This document shows positions 49,062 through 57,586 of a DNA stretch of 64,000 bases, piece after piece. A program made the translations under genes and the position numbers. Source of the DNA: Euzebya rosea. Lineage in GTDB: Bacteria; Actinomycetota; Nitriliruptoria; Euzebyales; Euzebyaceae. The stretch lies in assembly GCF_003073135.1 (NCBI RefSeq), contig NZ_PGDQ01000002.1, forward strand, positions 62,001 to 126,000, given 5' to 3'. Position 1 is the stretch's first letter. Each line of letters begins with the position of its first letter. Below the pieces are notes generated by a model that was given only the letters and a program-made list of their open reading frames with translations, searched no databases and had not been told where the DNA came from.

Positions 49062-50348
49062 ATGCGCCGGGCCGCCTCCTTGATGCTGCTGGTCGCCCTT
49101 GCCGCGTGTGGCGGGCCGCCAGCCGTCGACCCGACGCGTGGGCCGGTCCCCGCCGTCGGCGGCAGCGTCGGCGGGTGCGCGCTGTTCCCCGCCGACTCCC
49201 ACTGGTACGCCACGGTCGCCGACCTGCCGGTCCATCCCTCCTCCGACGACTGGGTGGCCGCGATCGGCCGGGACGCGGGAATCCATCCCGACTTCGGCTC
49301 CGGAACCTTCGAGGGGCAGCCGATCGGCATCCCCATCACCCTCGTCGACGACGACGTGCCCGAGGTCGAGGTGACCTTCGACTTCGCCGACGAGAGCGAC
49401 GCGGGTCCCTACCCGATCCCCGATGACGTGCTCGTCGAGGGCGGACCCGACGCCGACGGGGACCGCCACGTCCTGCTCGTCGACACCGACCGCTGCACGC
49501 TGTACGAGCTGTACGACGCACGACCCACCGACGGCACCGCGTGGACGGCAGGGTCCGGCGCGATCTTCGACCTCGCGTCCAACGCGCTGCGTCCGGATGG
49601 CTGGACGTCCGCCGACGCCGCAGGGCTCCCGATCCTTCCCGGGTTGGTCCGCTTCGAGGAGGTACGGACCGGGGTGGTCGACCATGCGATCCGGATGACC
49701 GCCCCCCGCACCGATCGAAGCTGGATCTGGCCGGCCAGGCACCAGGCCGGCGCGGCCGACGACCCGTCGCTGCCGCCGATGGGTGCATGGTTCCGCCTCG
49801 ACCCGACCATCGATCCGACCGATTTCCCCGCGCAGGCGCGGCCCATCGTCGTCGCGCTGCAGACGCACGGGGCGATCCTCGCCGACAACGGCTCGGCGTG
49901 GTTCATCAGCGGTGTGCCCGACGACCGCTGGGACAACGACGCGCTCCGTGCCCTGCGGGACATCCCGGGCGACCGCTTCGTCGCCGTCGACACCGCCGGG
50001 CTGGTGGTCGACCCGGACTCCGGTGCCGCCCGCGGACCGGGGTCGGCCGCCGGTCGCGAGAGTGGCCGCCTGTCGGGCGCCAGCCGGATCGACACGGCCG
50101 TGGCCATCTCGCGTGCACAGTTCCCTGCCGGCGCCGATACCGTCTACCTCGCTCGGGCCGACAACACCGTCGACGCCGTCGCCGGCGGCGTGCTGACCGA
50201 CGGCCCCATCCTCCTCGTCCCGCAGTGCGGCGAGCTGCCCGCCGTGGTGGCCGAGGAGATCGCCCGACTCGACCCCGCCCGCGTCGTCGCACTCGGCGGC
50301 ACTGGCGCCGTCTGCGACACGATCCTGGAGGACGCACGAACCGCATGA
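49062..50348 (+). CDS. Lipoprotein with one C-terminal CWB2 module
   Basis: 428 residues. Lipobox VALAAC (Cys16) after a short signal peptide. The middle 300 residues show no family I know. The last 95 (GRLSGASRIDTAVAISRAQF; VVALGGTGAVCDTIL) form one cell wall binding repeat 2 unit, so it is a surface lipoprotein. TAGTGT stands six bases before the ATG (leaderless signature). Its stop overlaps the ATG of the GH1 gene (ATGA). The pairing hints at glycan-related work. Confidence 0.72.
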   Translation: MRRAASLMLLVALAACGGPPAVDPTRGPVPAVGGSVGGCALFPADSHWYATVADLPVHPSSDDWVAAIGRDAGIHPDFGSGTFEGQPIGIPITLVDDDVPEVEVTFDFADESDAGPYPIPDDVLVEGGPDADGDRHVLLVDTDRCTLYELYDARPTDGTAWTAGSGAIFDLASNALRPDGWTSADAAGLPILPGLVRFEEVRTGVVDHAIRMTAPRTDRSWIWPARHQAGAADDPSLPPMGAWFRLDPTIDPTDFPAQARPIVVALQTHGAILADNGSAWFISGVPDDRWDNDALRALRDIPGDRFVAVDTAGLVVDPDSGAARGPGSAAGRESGRLSGASRIDTAVAISRAQFPAGADTVYLARADNTVDAVAGGVLTDGPILLVPQCGELPAVVAEEIARLDPARVVALGGTGAVCDTILEDARTA

Positions 50349-51739
50349 CCGACAACCACACCATCATTCCCCCGGCCGAGCTCGCCCAGCGGCTGCCCGC
50401 CAGCCTCCGGCTCGGGACCGCCACGTCCAGCTACCAGATCGAGGGTGCGATCCACGAGGACGGTCGGGGACCGTCCATCTGGGACGTCTACTGCACCCAG
50501 CCCGGGGCGATCGACGACGGGTCGAGCGGGGCGGAGGCCTGCGACCACTACCACCGCTGGGCAGACGACATCGCCCTGATGGCGGAGCTGGGCATGGAGT
50601 CCTACCGCTTCTCCATCGCCTGGCCACGGATCCAGCCGGAGGGACGAGGTCGGGTCGAGGACCGCGGCCTGGCCTTCTACGACCGGCTGGTCGACGGCCT
50701 GCTGGCCGCCGGCATCGAGCCCGTGCCGACGCTGTACCACTGGGACCTGCCCCAGGCCCTCCAGGACGAGGGAGGGTGGCCCGACCGTGACACCGCCGGG
50801 CGCTTCGCCGACTACGCCCACATCGTCGCCGAACGGCTGGGGGACCGGGTGACCCGCTGGGCCACGCTCAACGAGCCGTGGTGCACCAGCCATCTCGGCT
50901 ACCACGCGGGCGCACACGCGCCCGGCCACACCGATGCGGCCGAAGCGATGGCAGCCGCCTACACGCTGCTTCGTGCGCACCACCTCGCGGACGCGGCCAT
51001 CCGGGCTGCCGCGTCAGGGGCCGAGGTCGGCGCCGCCCTGAACGTCACCACCATCCACCCGCGCAGCGACAGCGAGGGTGATGCCGACGCGGCCAGGGCC
51101 CTCGATGCGGTGCGGAACCGCTGGTGGCTCGACGGGATCATCAACGGGACGGTCCCGACCGATGCGGTGGCCGCGTGGGAGGCCGCCGGCGGCACCCCGG
51201 ACATGCGCGACGGTGACCTGTCCGGCCAGCGGCCCGACTGGCTGGGCATCAACTACTACTACTCCGAGACCGTGTCGTCGTTGCCGGAGGGCACCCAGCC
51301 GCTGCCCGACGCCTGCTGTGCGCCCGCCCGAAGCGTCGTGCCCACCCCGCCGCTCACCGCGATGGGCTGGCCGATGGATCCGGCGGCCTTCGCCGACCTG
51401 CTCCGCCGGGTGCATCGCGAATGGGGTCCCCTGCCGCTGGTCATCACCGAGAACGGTGCCGCGTTCGACGATCCGCCGGTGACCGCCGGTCGGGTCGAGG
51501 ACCCCGACCGCATGGCCTACCTCAGCGACCACCTCTCGGCGATGGCCGACGCCATCGACGACGGCGTGCCGGTCGAGGGGTACCTGGCCTGGTCGTTCAT
51601 GGACAACTTCGAGTGGGCACGCGGCTACGTGAAGCGGTTCGGCATCGTGCACGTCGACTACGACACGCAGGTCCGCACGCCCAAGGACAGCGCTCGCTGG
51701 TACGCCGAGCTGGTGGCGGCGGTGCAGGCGCGCCGCTGA
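50345..51739 (+). CDS. GH1 family beta-glucosidase
   Basis: 464 residues of a retaining glycoside hydrolase: GTATSSYQIEGAIHEDGRGP, the acid/base Glu177 in TLNEPW, DWLGINYYYSETV, and the nucleophile Glu369 in VITENGA. No signal peptide, so cytoplasmic; it would cleave beta-glucosides taken up by the cell. The ATGA overlap with the lipoprotein gene suggests co-translation, though that protein lies outside the membrane. Confidence 0.95.
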   Translation: MTDNHTIIPPAELAQRLPASLRLGTATSSYQIEGAIHEDGRGPSIWDVYCTQPGAIDDGSSGAEACDHYHRWADDIALMAELGMESYRFSIAWPRIQPEGRGRVEDRGLAFYDRLVDGLLAAGIEPVPTLYHWDLPQALQDEGGWPDRDTAGRFADYAHIVAERLGDRVTRWATLNEPWCTSHLGYHAGAHAPGHTDAAEAMAAAYTLLRAHHLADAAIRAAASGAEVGAALNVTTIHPRSDSEGDADAARALDAVRNRWWLDGIINGTVPTDAVAAWEAAGGTPDMRDGDLSGQRPDWLGINYYYSETVSSLPEGTQPLPDACCAPARSVVPTPPLTAMGWPMDPAAFADLLRRVHREWGPLPLVITENGAAFDDPPVTAGRVEDPDRMAYLSDHLSAMADAIDDGVPVEGYLAWSFMDNFEWARGYVKRFGIVHVDYDTQVRTPKDSARWYAELVAAVQARR

Positions 51740-51746
51740 CCCGGGA

Positions 51747-51761
51747 CCGGGCCGAGCCCGG
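51747..51761. terminator. Short GC hairpin between convergent genes
   Basis: CCGGGC and GCCCGG around a CGA loop, eight bases after the GH1 stop and before the convergent SRPBCC gene. Confidence 0.4.
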
Positions 51762-51788
51762 GGGCGCCGCCGGGGGGCCCGGTCGGCG

Positions 51789-52250
51789 CTACCGGGCGGG
51801 CTGGCGGCTGGCCCGCTGCTCGGCCTCGGCCTTCAGGCCGTCGAGCAGGCGGCCGATGACCAGCCCCATGGCGATGCCGTTGACCCGGTCGGCGCCGGGG
51901 ATCGGCAGCGGGGGCTTGCCCTGCGAGGTCCACGTCACGACCGTGGCGTCGCCCTCGGCGACGACCTCGGCTCGACCCCTGTAGTCCTTGATCGGCAGGC
52001 CGGACAGCAGCACGTACTCGTAGATGCCGGCGTCGGGGTCGAAGGCCACGACCTCCTCGCGGACCTTCGCCACGCCGCCCGCCCAGATCTGGCGGATGGC
52101 GCCCACGCCATCGGGGTGGCCCTGACCCTCGCGTTCGCGCACCGAGCTGCTGAGGTCGGTCCAGTCCGCCCAGTCCGCCGAGGCGGTGAGGGTGTCCCAC
52201 ACGAGGTCGCGGGGGGCGTTGATGCGGGCGGTGCGAGTGATCGTGGCCAT
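51789..52250 (-). CDS. SRPBCC-fold (polyketide cyclase-like) protein
   Basis: 153 residues of the START/SRPBCC type: TARINAPRDLVWDTLTASADW at the N-terminus, WAGGVAKVREEVVAF, YEYVLLSGLPIKDYRG, TSQGKPPLP, and a long C-terminal helix. Such proteins bind small hydrophobic ligands. The start at 52250 is preferred over 52265 because homologues begin near ATITRTARI. It lies downstream of the desaturase genes on the same strand with a 111-base gap. Confidence 0.82.
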   Translation of the reverse strand: MATITRTARINAPRDLVWDTLTASADWADWTDLSSSVREREGQGHPDGVGAIRQIWAGGVAKVREEVVAFDPDAGIYEYVLLSGLPIKDYRGRAEVVAEGDATVVTWTSQGKPPLPIPGADRVNGIAMGLVIGRLLDGLKAEAEQRASRQPAR

Positions 52251-52361
52251 GCTGCAGTCAACCATCCGGGCCGCCGCCGGAAGAAACCGGCGGCGGCCCT
52301 GCTGAGGCGTCGGACCCGGTTCGAGCCGGGCTGCGGTCGAGCGGTCCCGTGCGGGTGGCGG

Positions 52362-53564
52362 CTAGCGGGCGCCGGCGAGGACGCGCGGGTCCGGACGGCC
52401 CTTGCGGGCGGTGCCGTTGGGGAGGGCCAGCCGGCAGATCTTGGCGACGACGCTGCCGAACTGGGTGCGCAGGGGCCCCGTGTTGTAGGGCAGGCCGTAG
52501 CGCTCGCAGATCTCCTCGACCTCCGCGGCGATCTGCTGGTAGCGGCGGGCCGGCATGTCGGGGAAGAGGTGGTGCTCGATCTGGTGGGACAGGTTGCCCG
52601 ACATGATGTGGAACAGCTTCCCGCCGGTCAGGTTGGCCGAGCCCAGCATCTGGCGGAGGTACCACCCACCGCGCGTCTCGTGCTCGACCTCCTCCTCGGT
52701 GAACAACGCCACCCCCTCGGGGAAGTGGCCGCAGAAGATGATGGTGAACGCCCAGACGTTGCGGATGAGGTTGGCGGCGACGTTGCCGGCGAACACCAGC
52801 GGCGCGATCGGCAGGCCGAGCAGCGGGAACAGGACGTAGTCCTTCAACGCCTGGCGACGGGCCTTGTGGCGGATGGCGACGATGACGTCCTGGGCCTCGT
52901 CGAGGGACTTGTCGCCGCTGAGGATCTTCTCGACCTCGATGTCGTGCAGCGCGACGCCCCACTGGAACAGCACCGCCAGCAGGAATCCCTTGACCGGGTT
53001 GAGCAGGGCCGAGGGGGTCCACTTCTCGTGCTCGGTCATCCGCAGGATGCCGTAGCCGATGTCGCGGTCCTTGCCGATGATGTTGGTGTAGGTGTGGTGC
53101 AGGAAGTTGTGGCCGTGCTTCCAGTTCTTCGCGGGGGCGGCCGTGTCCCACTCGAACTTGCTGGAGTGCAGGTTGGGGTCGTTCATCCAGTCGTACTGGC
53201 CGTGCATGACGTTGTGCCCGATCTCCATGTTGTCGAGGATCTTGGACACGGAGAGGGCGACGACGCCGGCGAACCAGGCGGGGGGCAGGAACCCGAGGAA
53301 CAGCAGGCCGCGGCCCCCGATCTCGAGGCTGCGCTGCACCGCGACGATGCGACGGATGTAGGTGGAGTCGACCTCGCCGAGGTCGGCGAACTCGCGCTCG
53401 CGGATGGCGTCGAGGTCACGGCCGAGGGCCTCGACCTGCTCGGGCGTCAGCAGCGGGCGACCGTCGGCGTCGACGCCCCGGTGGCGGGCATCGGGAGCGG
53501 CCGTGGGCGCCGCAGCGGCGTCGGTGGCGGTCCGGAGGGGCAGGAGGGTGGACAGGGTGAACAT
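52362..53564 (-). CDS. Membrane fatty acid desaturase, DesA3-like
   Basis: This is a 400-residue acyl-CoA desaturase with the three His boxes of di-iron membrane desaturases: GHNVMHGQYDW, HNFLHHTYTN and HQIEHHLFPDMP. Hydrophobic regions lie around 80-115 and 225-270. It inserts a double bond (delta-9 in M. tuberculosis DesA3, Rv3229c) using electrons from the reductase encoded upstream, as Rv3230c does there. The gap between the two genes is 44 bases, so one operon, with a promoter and inverted repeat before the reductase. Confidence 0.92.
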   Translation of the reverse strand: MFTLSTLLPLRTATDAAAAPTAAPDARHRGVDADGRPLLTPEQVEALGRDLDAIREREFADLGEVDSTYIRRIVAVQRSLEIGGRGLLFLGFLPPAWFAGVVALSVSKILDNMEIGHNVMHGQYDWMNDPNLHSSKFEWDTAAPAKNWKHGHNFLHHTYTNIIGKDRDIGYGILRMTEHEKWTPSALLNPVKGFLLAVLFQWGVALHDIEVEKILSGDKSLDEAQDVIVAIRHKARRQALKDYVLFPLLGLPIAPLVFAGNVAANLIRNVWAFTIIFCGHFPEGVALFTEEEVEHETRGGWYLRQMLGSANLTGGKLFHIMSGNLSHQIEHHLFPDMPARRYQQIAAEVEEICERYGLPYNTGPLRTQFGSVVAKICRLALPNGTARKGRPDPRVLAGAR

Positions 53565-53608
53565 GGTGGGCTCCGTGTCTGTCGATGGGGCGTGGGGGTG
53601 GGTGCGGA

Positions 53609-54724
53609 TCAGAGGTCGAGCGAGACGTTGCCGACGGGCTGGGAGATGCAGAGCTGGACCTCGCAGCCCTCCCGGTCGTCGACTTCGCCGGTGCGCACGT
53701 CACGGACGGCGCCGGCGTGCTTGGTGGTGGTGCAGGTGTGGCAGATGCCCATGCGACAGCCGGCCTCGGGAGACAGTCCCGCAGCCTCGGCCTGCTCCAG
53801 CAGGGTGGTGCCGTCGTTGTGGGCGGAGACGCCGGCCCGGGCGAAGGTCAGCATGCCCTCGGGCATGTCGTCCCCGACGGGGGCGACCGGTGGGGCGAAG
53901 GACTCGGTGCGCAGCCGGTCGGGTGCGTCGGACCAGGCATCGCGGACGGCGTCGACCAGCCCGGGAGGGCCGCAGGCGAACGCGCTGGCGGTCGTGGGAT
54001 CGATCCCGACGGCGGCCAGGTGGGCGGCCTCGAAGCGGCCGACGAGCGGGCCGACGCCCGCCGCACGGGTGAGGACGACGTGGGCGTCCCCGAGCGTCGA
54101 GAGCTCGTCGAGGAACAGCCCGTCGGCAGCCGTCCGGGCGTAGTAGAGGACGGTGACCCGGTCGCCGAGGCCCTCGGCCTGCATCGTGCGCCACATCGAC
54201 CGCAGCGGGGTGATGCCGCTGCCGCCGCCGATCAGCACCAGCCGTTCGGGGCGTGGGAGTGGCAGCACGAAGTCGGTGCCCTGCGGTGCCGACAGGCCGA
54301 CCGCCGCCCCGACCGCCACGCCGCTGGGGTCACCCGCGCCACCGCCGGTGAGGTGGCTCGACACCAGGCCGTCGGGGATGTGGGCGACGGTGATCTCGAC
54401 CCGACCGTCCGCGCGGCGCGGCGTGTCGCACAGCGAGTAGCAGCGGGTCTGCCGTGCACCGTCCACCTGGCAGGTGACGAGGACGTGCTGGCCGGGGGCG
54501 AACGCCATCGGGCGCTCCGGGCGCAGGACCAGCGTGTGGGCGCGGGGGGTCTGCGGGAGGATCGCCTCGACGGTGGCCATAATGCGACCGGCGCTGGCCG
54601 CCGGACGGTAGGCGTCGCGGTACCCCTCGACGCCGTGGGGGTAGGTGAGGCCGTTCAGCACGAGGCGCTGGAGTCGGCGTGCGCTCGGCAGGGCCTTCGA
54701 GGCCCGCGGCAGCAGTGTGGTCAT
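53609..54724 (-). CDS. Ferredoxin/flavin oxidoreductase for the desaturase (Rv3230c-like)
   Basis: 371 residues of an FAD/NAD(P)H reductase with a C-terminal plant-type [2Fe-2S] domain. FAD-binding RCYSLCDTP, NAD-binding GGGSGITPLRSM, CGPPGLVDAV, then cluster ligands in EAGCRMGICHTCTT and the last Cys in VQLCIS. It passes electrons to the desaturase. It leads the operon. Its promoter region has an inverted repeat GTGACAC/GTGTAAC. Confidence 0.93.
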   Translation of the reverse strand: MTTLLPRASKALPSARRLQRLVLNGLTYPHGVEGYRDAYRPAASAGRIMATVEAILPQTPRAHTLVLRPERPMAFAPGQHVLVTCQVDGARQTRCYSLCDTPRRADGRVEITVAHIPDGLVSSHLTGGGAGDPSGVAVGAAVGLSAPQGTDFVLPLPRPERLVLIGGGSGITPLRSMWRTMQAEGLGDRVTVLYYARTAADGLFLDELSTLGDAHVVLTRAAGVGPLVGRFEAAHLAAVGIDPTTASAFACGPPGLVDAVRDAWSDAPDRLRTESFAPPVAPVGDDMPEGMLTFARAGVSAHNDGTTLLEQAEAAGLSPEAGCRMGICHTCTTTKHAGAVRDVRTGEVDDREGCEVQLCISQPVGNVSLDL

Positions 54725-54765
54725 GGGATGCCCTCCCTGGACGAAGTGGATGTCTGACGATCAAT

Positions 54766-54791
54766 GTGACACTAACTGGTGTAACAGTCAA
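54766..54791 (-). promoter_or_regulatory. Desaturase operon promoter with inverted repeat
   Basis: Minus-strand -35 TTGACT at 54791-54786; a 20-bp inverted repeat GTGACAC-N6-GTGTAAC (54766-54785, one mismatch) fills the expected spacer. It resembles a site for a lipid-responsive repressor. The start codon is 41 bases further on. Confidence 0.6.
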
Positions 54792-54898
54792 TGGCGGATC
54801 ACTGATCGTCGGTACATCGTCCGTGGGGTGGACGCCGGCAGGGGAGTAGCATCGCGACGGTCCACCAGTCAGGGCCGTGCACACGGAATCGAGGGATC

Positions 54899-56779
54899 GT
54901 GTCGGAGGAGTGGGACCGCTACGGGATCTCGGGCTTCACCGACGCCGCCGAGATCGGTCGCGGCGGGTTCGGCGTCGTCTACCGGGCCCACCAGACGTCG
55001 CTGGAACGGGTCGTGGCGATCAAGGTGATCGGCACCCAGCAACGCCGCAGCCGGGTCGAGTCCGAGCTCCGGGCGCTCGGCACGTTGTCGGGCCATCCCA
55101 ACATCGTGACCGTGTTCAGCCACGGCGAGTCGCCGAACGGCCACCTCTACATCGTCATGGAGTACCTGGCCGGTGGATCGCTGCAGGATGCGCTCGACAT
55201 CCGGGGCGCCCTCCCGGTCGCGGATGTCGTCGACACCGGCGTGAAGCTTGCCGGCGCGCTGGAGACCGCCCACCGCCACGGCATCCTCCACCGTGACATC
55301 AAGCCGGCGAACGTCCTGGTCAACCGGTTCGGGGAGCCGCAGCTGGGCGACTTCGGCATCGCGCGCCTGCTGACGGCCGCCCACACCAGCACCACCGGCA
55401 GCGTCACCGGCACCCTGGCCCACACCCCGGCGGAGCTGCTGGAGGGCGAGGACGCGACCGTCCGGTCGGATGTCTTCTCACTCGGCTCGACGCTCTACAC
55501 CGTGCTCACCGGACGGCCGCCGTTCGTCGACGACCCCGACATCACGGTCGCCAACCTGCTGTTCCGGATCGTGAAGGGCGACTACCCCGACATGCGGGAG
55601 CGCGGCCTGCCGGGCGCGGTGGCCGACGTCGTCGACGCCATGCTGGCCCGCGATCCCGCCGACCGGCCGGCGTCAGCGGAGGCGGCCGGCCAGCTGCTCA
55701 GGGATGCCCAGGCCTCGCAGGGGTGGTCGATGGCACCGATGTTCGTGGCCGACCGCACCCCCCACGCGGCGCCGGACCACCGGCCGTCGACTGCGGGTGA
55801 GCCCTCCGACACCGCCGACGTGGCCGTCGGGGGCGCGCTGCCGACGGTGCCCGTGGCGCAGCCGGAGCTCCCGACAACCGACCCGCCAGCGTCCGACCAG
55901 CCGCCGTCCGACCAGCCAGCGCTCGAGCCGCTGGTCGGGCCGTCCTCGGGCTCCGTCGCCGCAGGGGAGCGGGGCCGGAGCCGGCTCGTCGTCGGGGCGA
56001 TGGCGGTGGTCGTCGTCGGCCTGGCCGGACTCGGGGTCGCCGTGTTCGCGGCCGGCGACGACGCTGGTGGGGCGCCGACCGAACGTGCCGCCCCGGCCCC
56101 GACCGCCGACGGCGCCACCGAGGCCGGCGTCGACGTGGTCGTCGTCCCCAAGCCCTCCGACGGCCCCACCATCGGCCCGCTGGCCACCGAGGCCGAGCTG
56201 CCGCTGCCGACGGTGACCATCGAGCTGGACCACCCACGGCCTGCCGACCTCGTGTTCTCCCTCGGGGTCCAGGGGGACGCCGACGGCCCTGCGTGCGAGG
56301 TCCCCCTCACCATGTCGGAGGCCGTCGACGACGGGGTCGTGGTGCTGGCGATGACGCTGCAGGACTGCGCCGACCTGCTGCCACCGACCGCCGAGCGCCG
56401 CTGGTTCCTGCACGTCGCCGACGTCGTGGTCGGGGAGGAAGGCACGGTCGAGGCCTTCGGGATCGACACCGACGCGGTCAGCCTGCGCGCGACCGAGCTG
56501 CCGATCGCGGTCCCCGACGACGACGCCGACGGCGTGACCCTGCTGCTGCCCGACGGCATCGGCCCGACGTCGACGCCGGCCGAGCCCACCGATCAGCCCG
56601 CCCCGTCGGGTCCCGCTCCGGCAGGTCCCGCCCCGGCGCCGAACCCACCGGCCCCGGCGCCGAACCCTCCGGCCCCCGTTCCCAACCCGCCGGCGCCGCA
56701 GCAACCACCACCGGTCGTCACGGCACCACAGCCACAGCCGGCCCCGCCGGACCCCCCGCCGACGGTGGCCGCCGACTGA
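54899..56779 (+). CDS. Membrane Ser/Thr protein kinase
   Basis: 626 residues. Kinase domain at about 10-270: EIGRGGFGVVY, VAIKVIG (Lys), HRDIKPANVL near 131, GDFGIARLL, HTPAELLEGED. A Pro-rich linker leads to one membrane helix at about 365-385 (VVGAMAVVVVGLAGLGVAVF), and then an outside domain of about 150 residues of unknown fold and a Pro/Ala/Asn-rich tail with PAPAPNP repeats. No PASTA domain. GTG start at 54899 with GAGGGA upstream. It stands alone, divergent from the desaturase operon. Confidence 0.93.
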   Translation: MSEEWDRYGISGFTDAAEIGRGGFGVVYRAHQTSLERVVAIKVIGTQQRRSRVESELRALGTLSGHPNIVTVFSHGESPNGHLYIVMEYLAGGSLQDALDIRGALPVADVVDTGVKLAGALETAHRHGILHRDIKPANVLVNRFGEPQLGDFGIARLLTAAHTSTTGSVTGTLAHTPAELLEGEDATVRSDVFSLGSTLYTVLTGRPPFVDDPDITVANLLFRIVKGDYPDMRERGLPGAVADVVDAMLARDPADRPASAEAAGQLLRDAQASQGWSMAPMFVADRTPHAAPDHRPSTAGEPSDTADVAVGGALPTVPVAQPELPTTDPPASDQPPSDQPALEPLVGPSSGSVAAGERGRSRLVVGAMAVVVVGLAGLGVAVFAAGDDAGGAPTERAAPAPTADGATEAGVDVVVVPKPSDGPTIGPLATEAELPLPTVTIELDHPRPADLVFSLGVQGDADGPACEVPLTMSEAVDDGVVVLAMTLQDCADLLPPTAERRWFLHVADVVVGEEGTVEAFGIDTDAVSLRATELPIAVPDDDADGVTLLLPDGIGPTSTPAEPTDQPAPSGPAPAGPAPAPNPPAPAPNPPAPVPNPPAPQQPPPVVTAPQPQPAPPDPPPTVAAD

Positions 56780-56782
56780 TCC

Positions 56783-57532
56783 TCAGGTCGTGTCGCCCGA
56801 CCCGTCCTCGTCCGTGCCGGCCATCAGGTCGGTGATGACGTCGGTCATCACCTGACGGAAGACCGCCAGCAGGGCCTCGCCCGCGAGCGGTCGGATGCGA
56901 TCGACCGCCTCGCGGATGGCGGTCCACTCGCCCTCGGGCCGACCACGGGCGTCCCACGGGGCCAGCACGGCCTCGTCGAAGACCTGCACGTATGCCGCGG
57001 CGATGGGCGTCACGTGCTCGCGGATGGTCTCCAGGACATCGAGCATGCGCTCGGGCGGCAACCCCATGTCGGCGAGCTCACCGCCGGCGGCGAGGACGCT
57101 CGGCAGCAGGATCTTCCACTGCTCACCGTCCTCCATCTCCTCCAGCAGCCCCAGCTCGGCCGCCCGGGCCGCGGTCCCCTCGTCCCACGTGCCGCCGGCC
57201 AACGCCTTGGCGAGGTCCTTGGCGGAGATCGCGACCGGTTCGTCGCTGACCCAGCCGTCGAGCACCGCACGCTTCAGCCGGCGCAGCTCCTCGGAGTCCA
57301 CGCGGCTGGCCCCGCCGATCAGCCAGCCGATGGCCTGGAGGTTGAGGCCCTCCTCGGCCAGCTCGGTGATCAGGTTCAGCCGCTCGACGTGCTTCTGCCC
57401 GTAGAACCCCTGGCGCCCCTTGACCCGGGGCGGGGGCAGCAGGCCGCGGGTCTGGTAGTAGCGGATGCTGCGGCTCGACACCCCGGTCGTTGCCGCCAGG
57501 TCGTCGATCGTCATGCTGTCGCCGCGTCCCAT
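56783..57532 (-). CDS. MerR-family transcription regulator
   Basis: 249 residues. The N-terminal winged helix (MTIDDLAATTGVSSRSIRYY; QTRGLLPPPR; RLNLITELAEEGLNLQAIG) is typical. The long C-terminal region (about 150 residues) contains an effector domain of unknown ligand. It ends three bases from the convergent kinase gene. It is downstream of the amidohydrolase gene by 54 bases and may be co-transcribed; it could regulate that operon. Start may be ATG 57532 or 57514. Confidence 0.88.
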   Translation of the reverse strand: MGRGDSMTIDDLAATTGVSSRSIRYYQTRGLLPPPRVKGRQGFYGQKHVERLNLITELAEEGLNLQAIGWLIGGASRVDSEELRRLKRAVLDGWVSDEPVAISAKDLAKALAGGTWDEGTAARAAELGLLEEMEDGEQWKILLPSVLAAGGELADMGLPPERMLDVLETIREHVTPIAAAYVQVFDEAVLAPWDARGRPEGEWTAIREAVDRIRPLAGEALLAVFRQVMTDVITDLMAGTDEDGSGDTT

Positions 57533-57586
57533 GCCCCCAATGGTGCATCACCGCGCGCTGTCGTGTTCGCAGGGCGGGCCGGTCGG

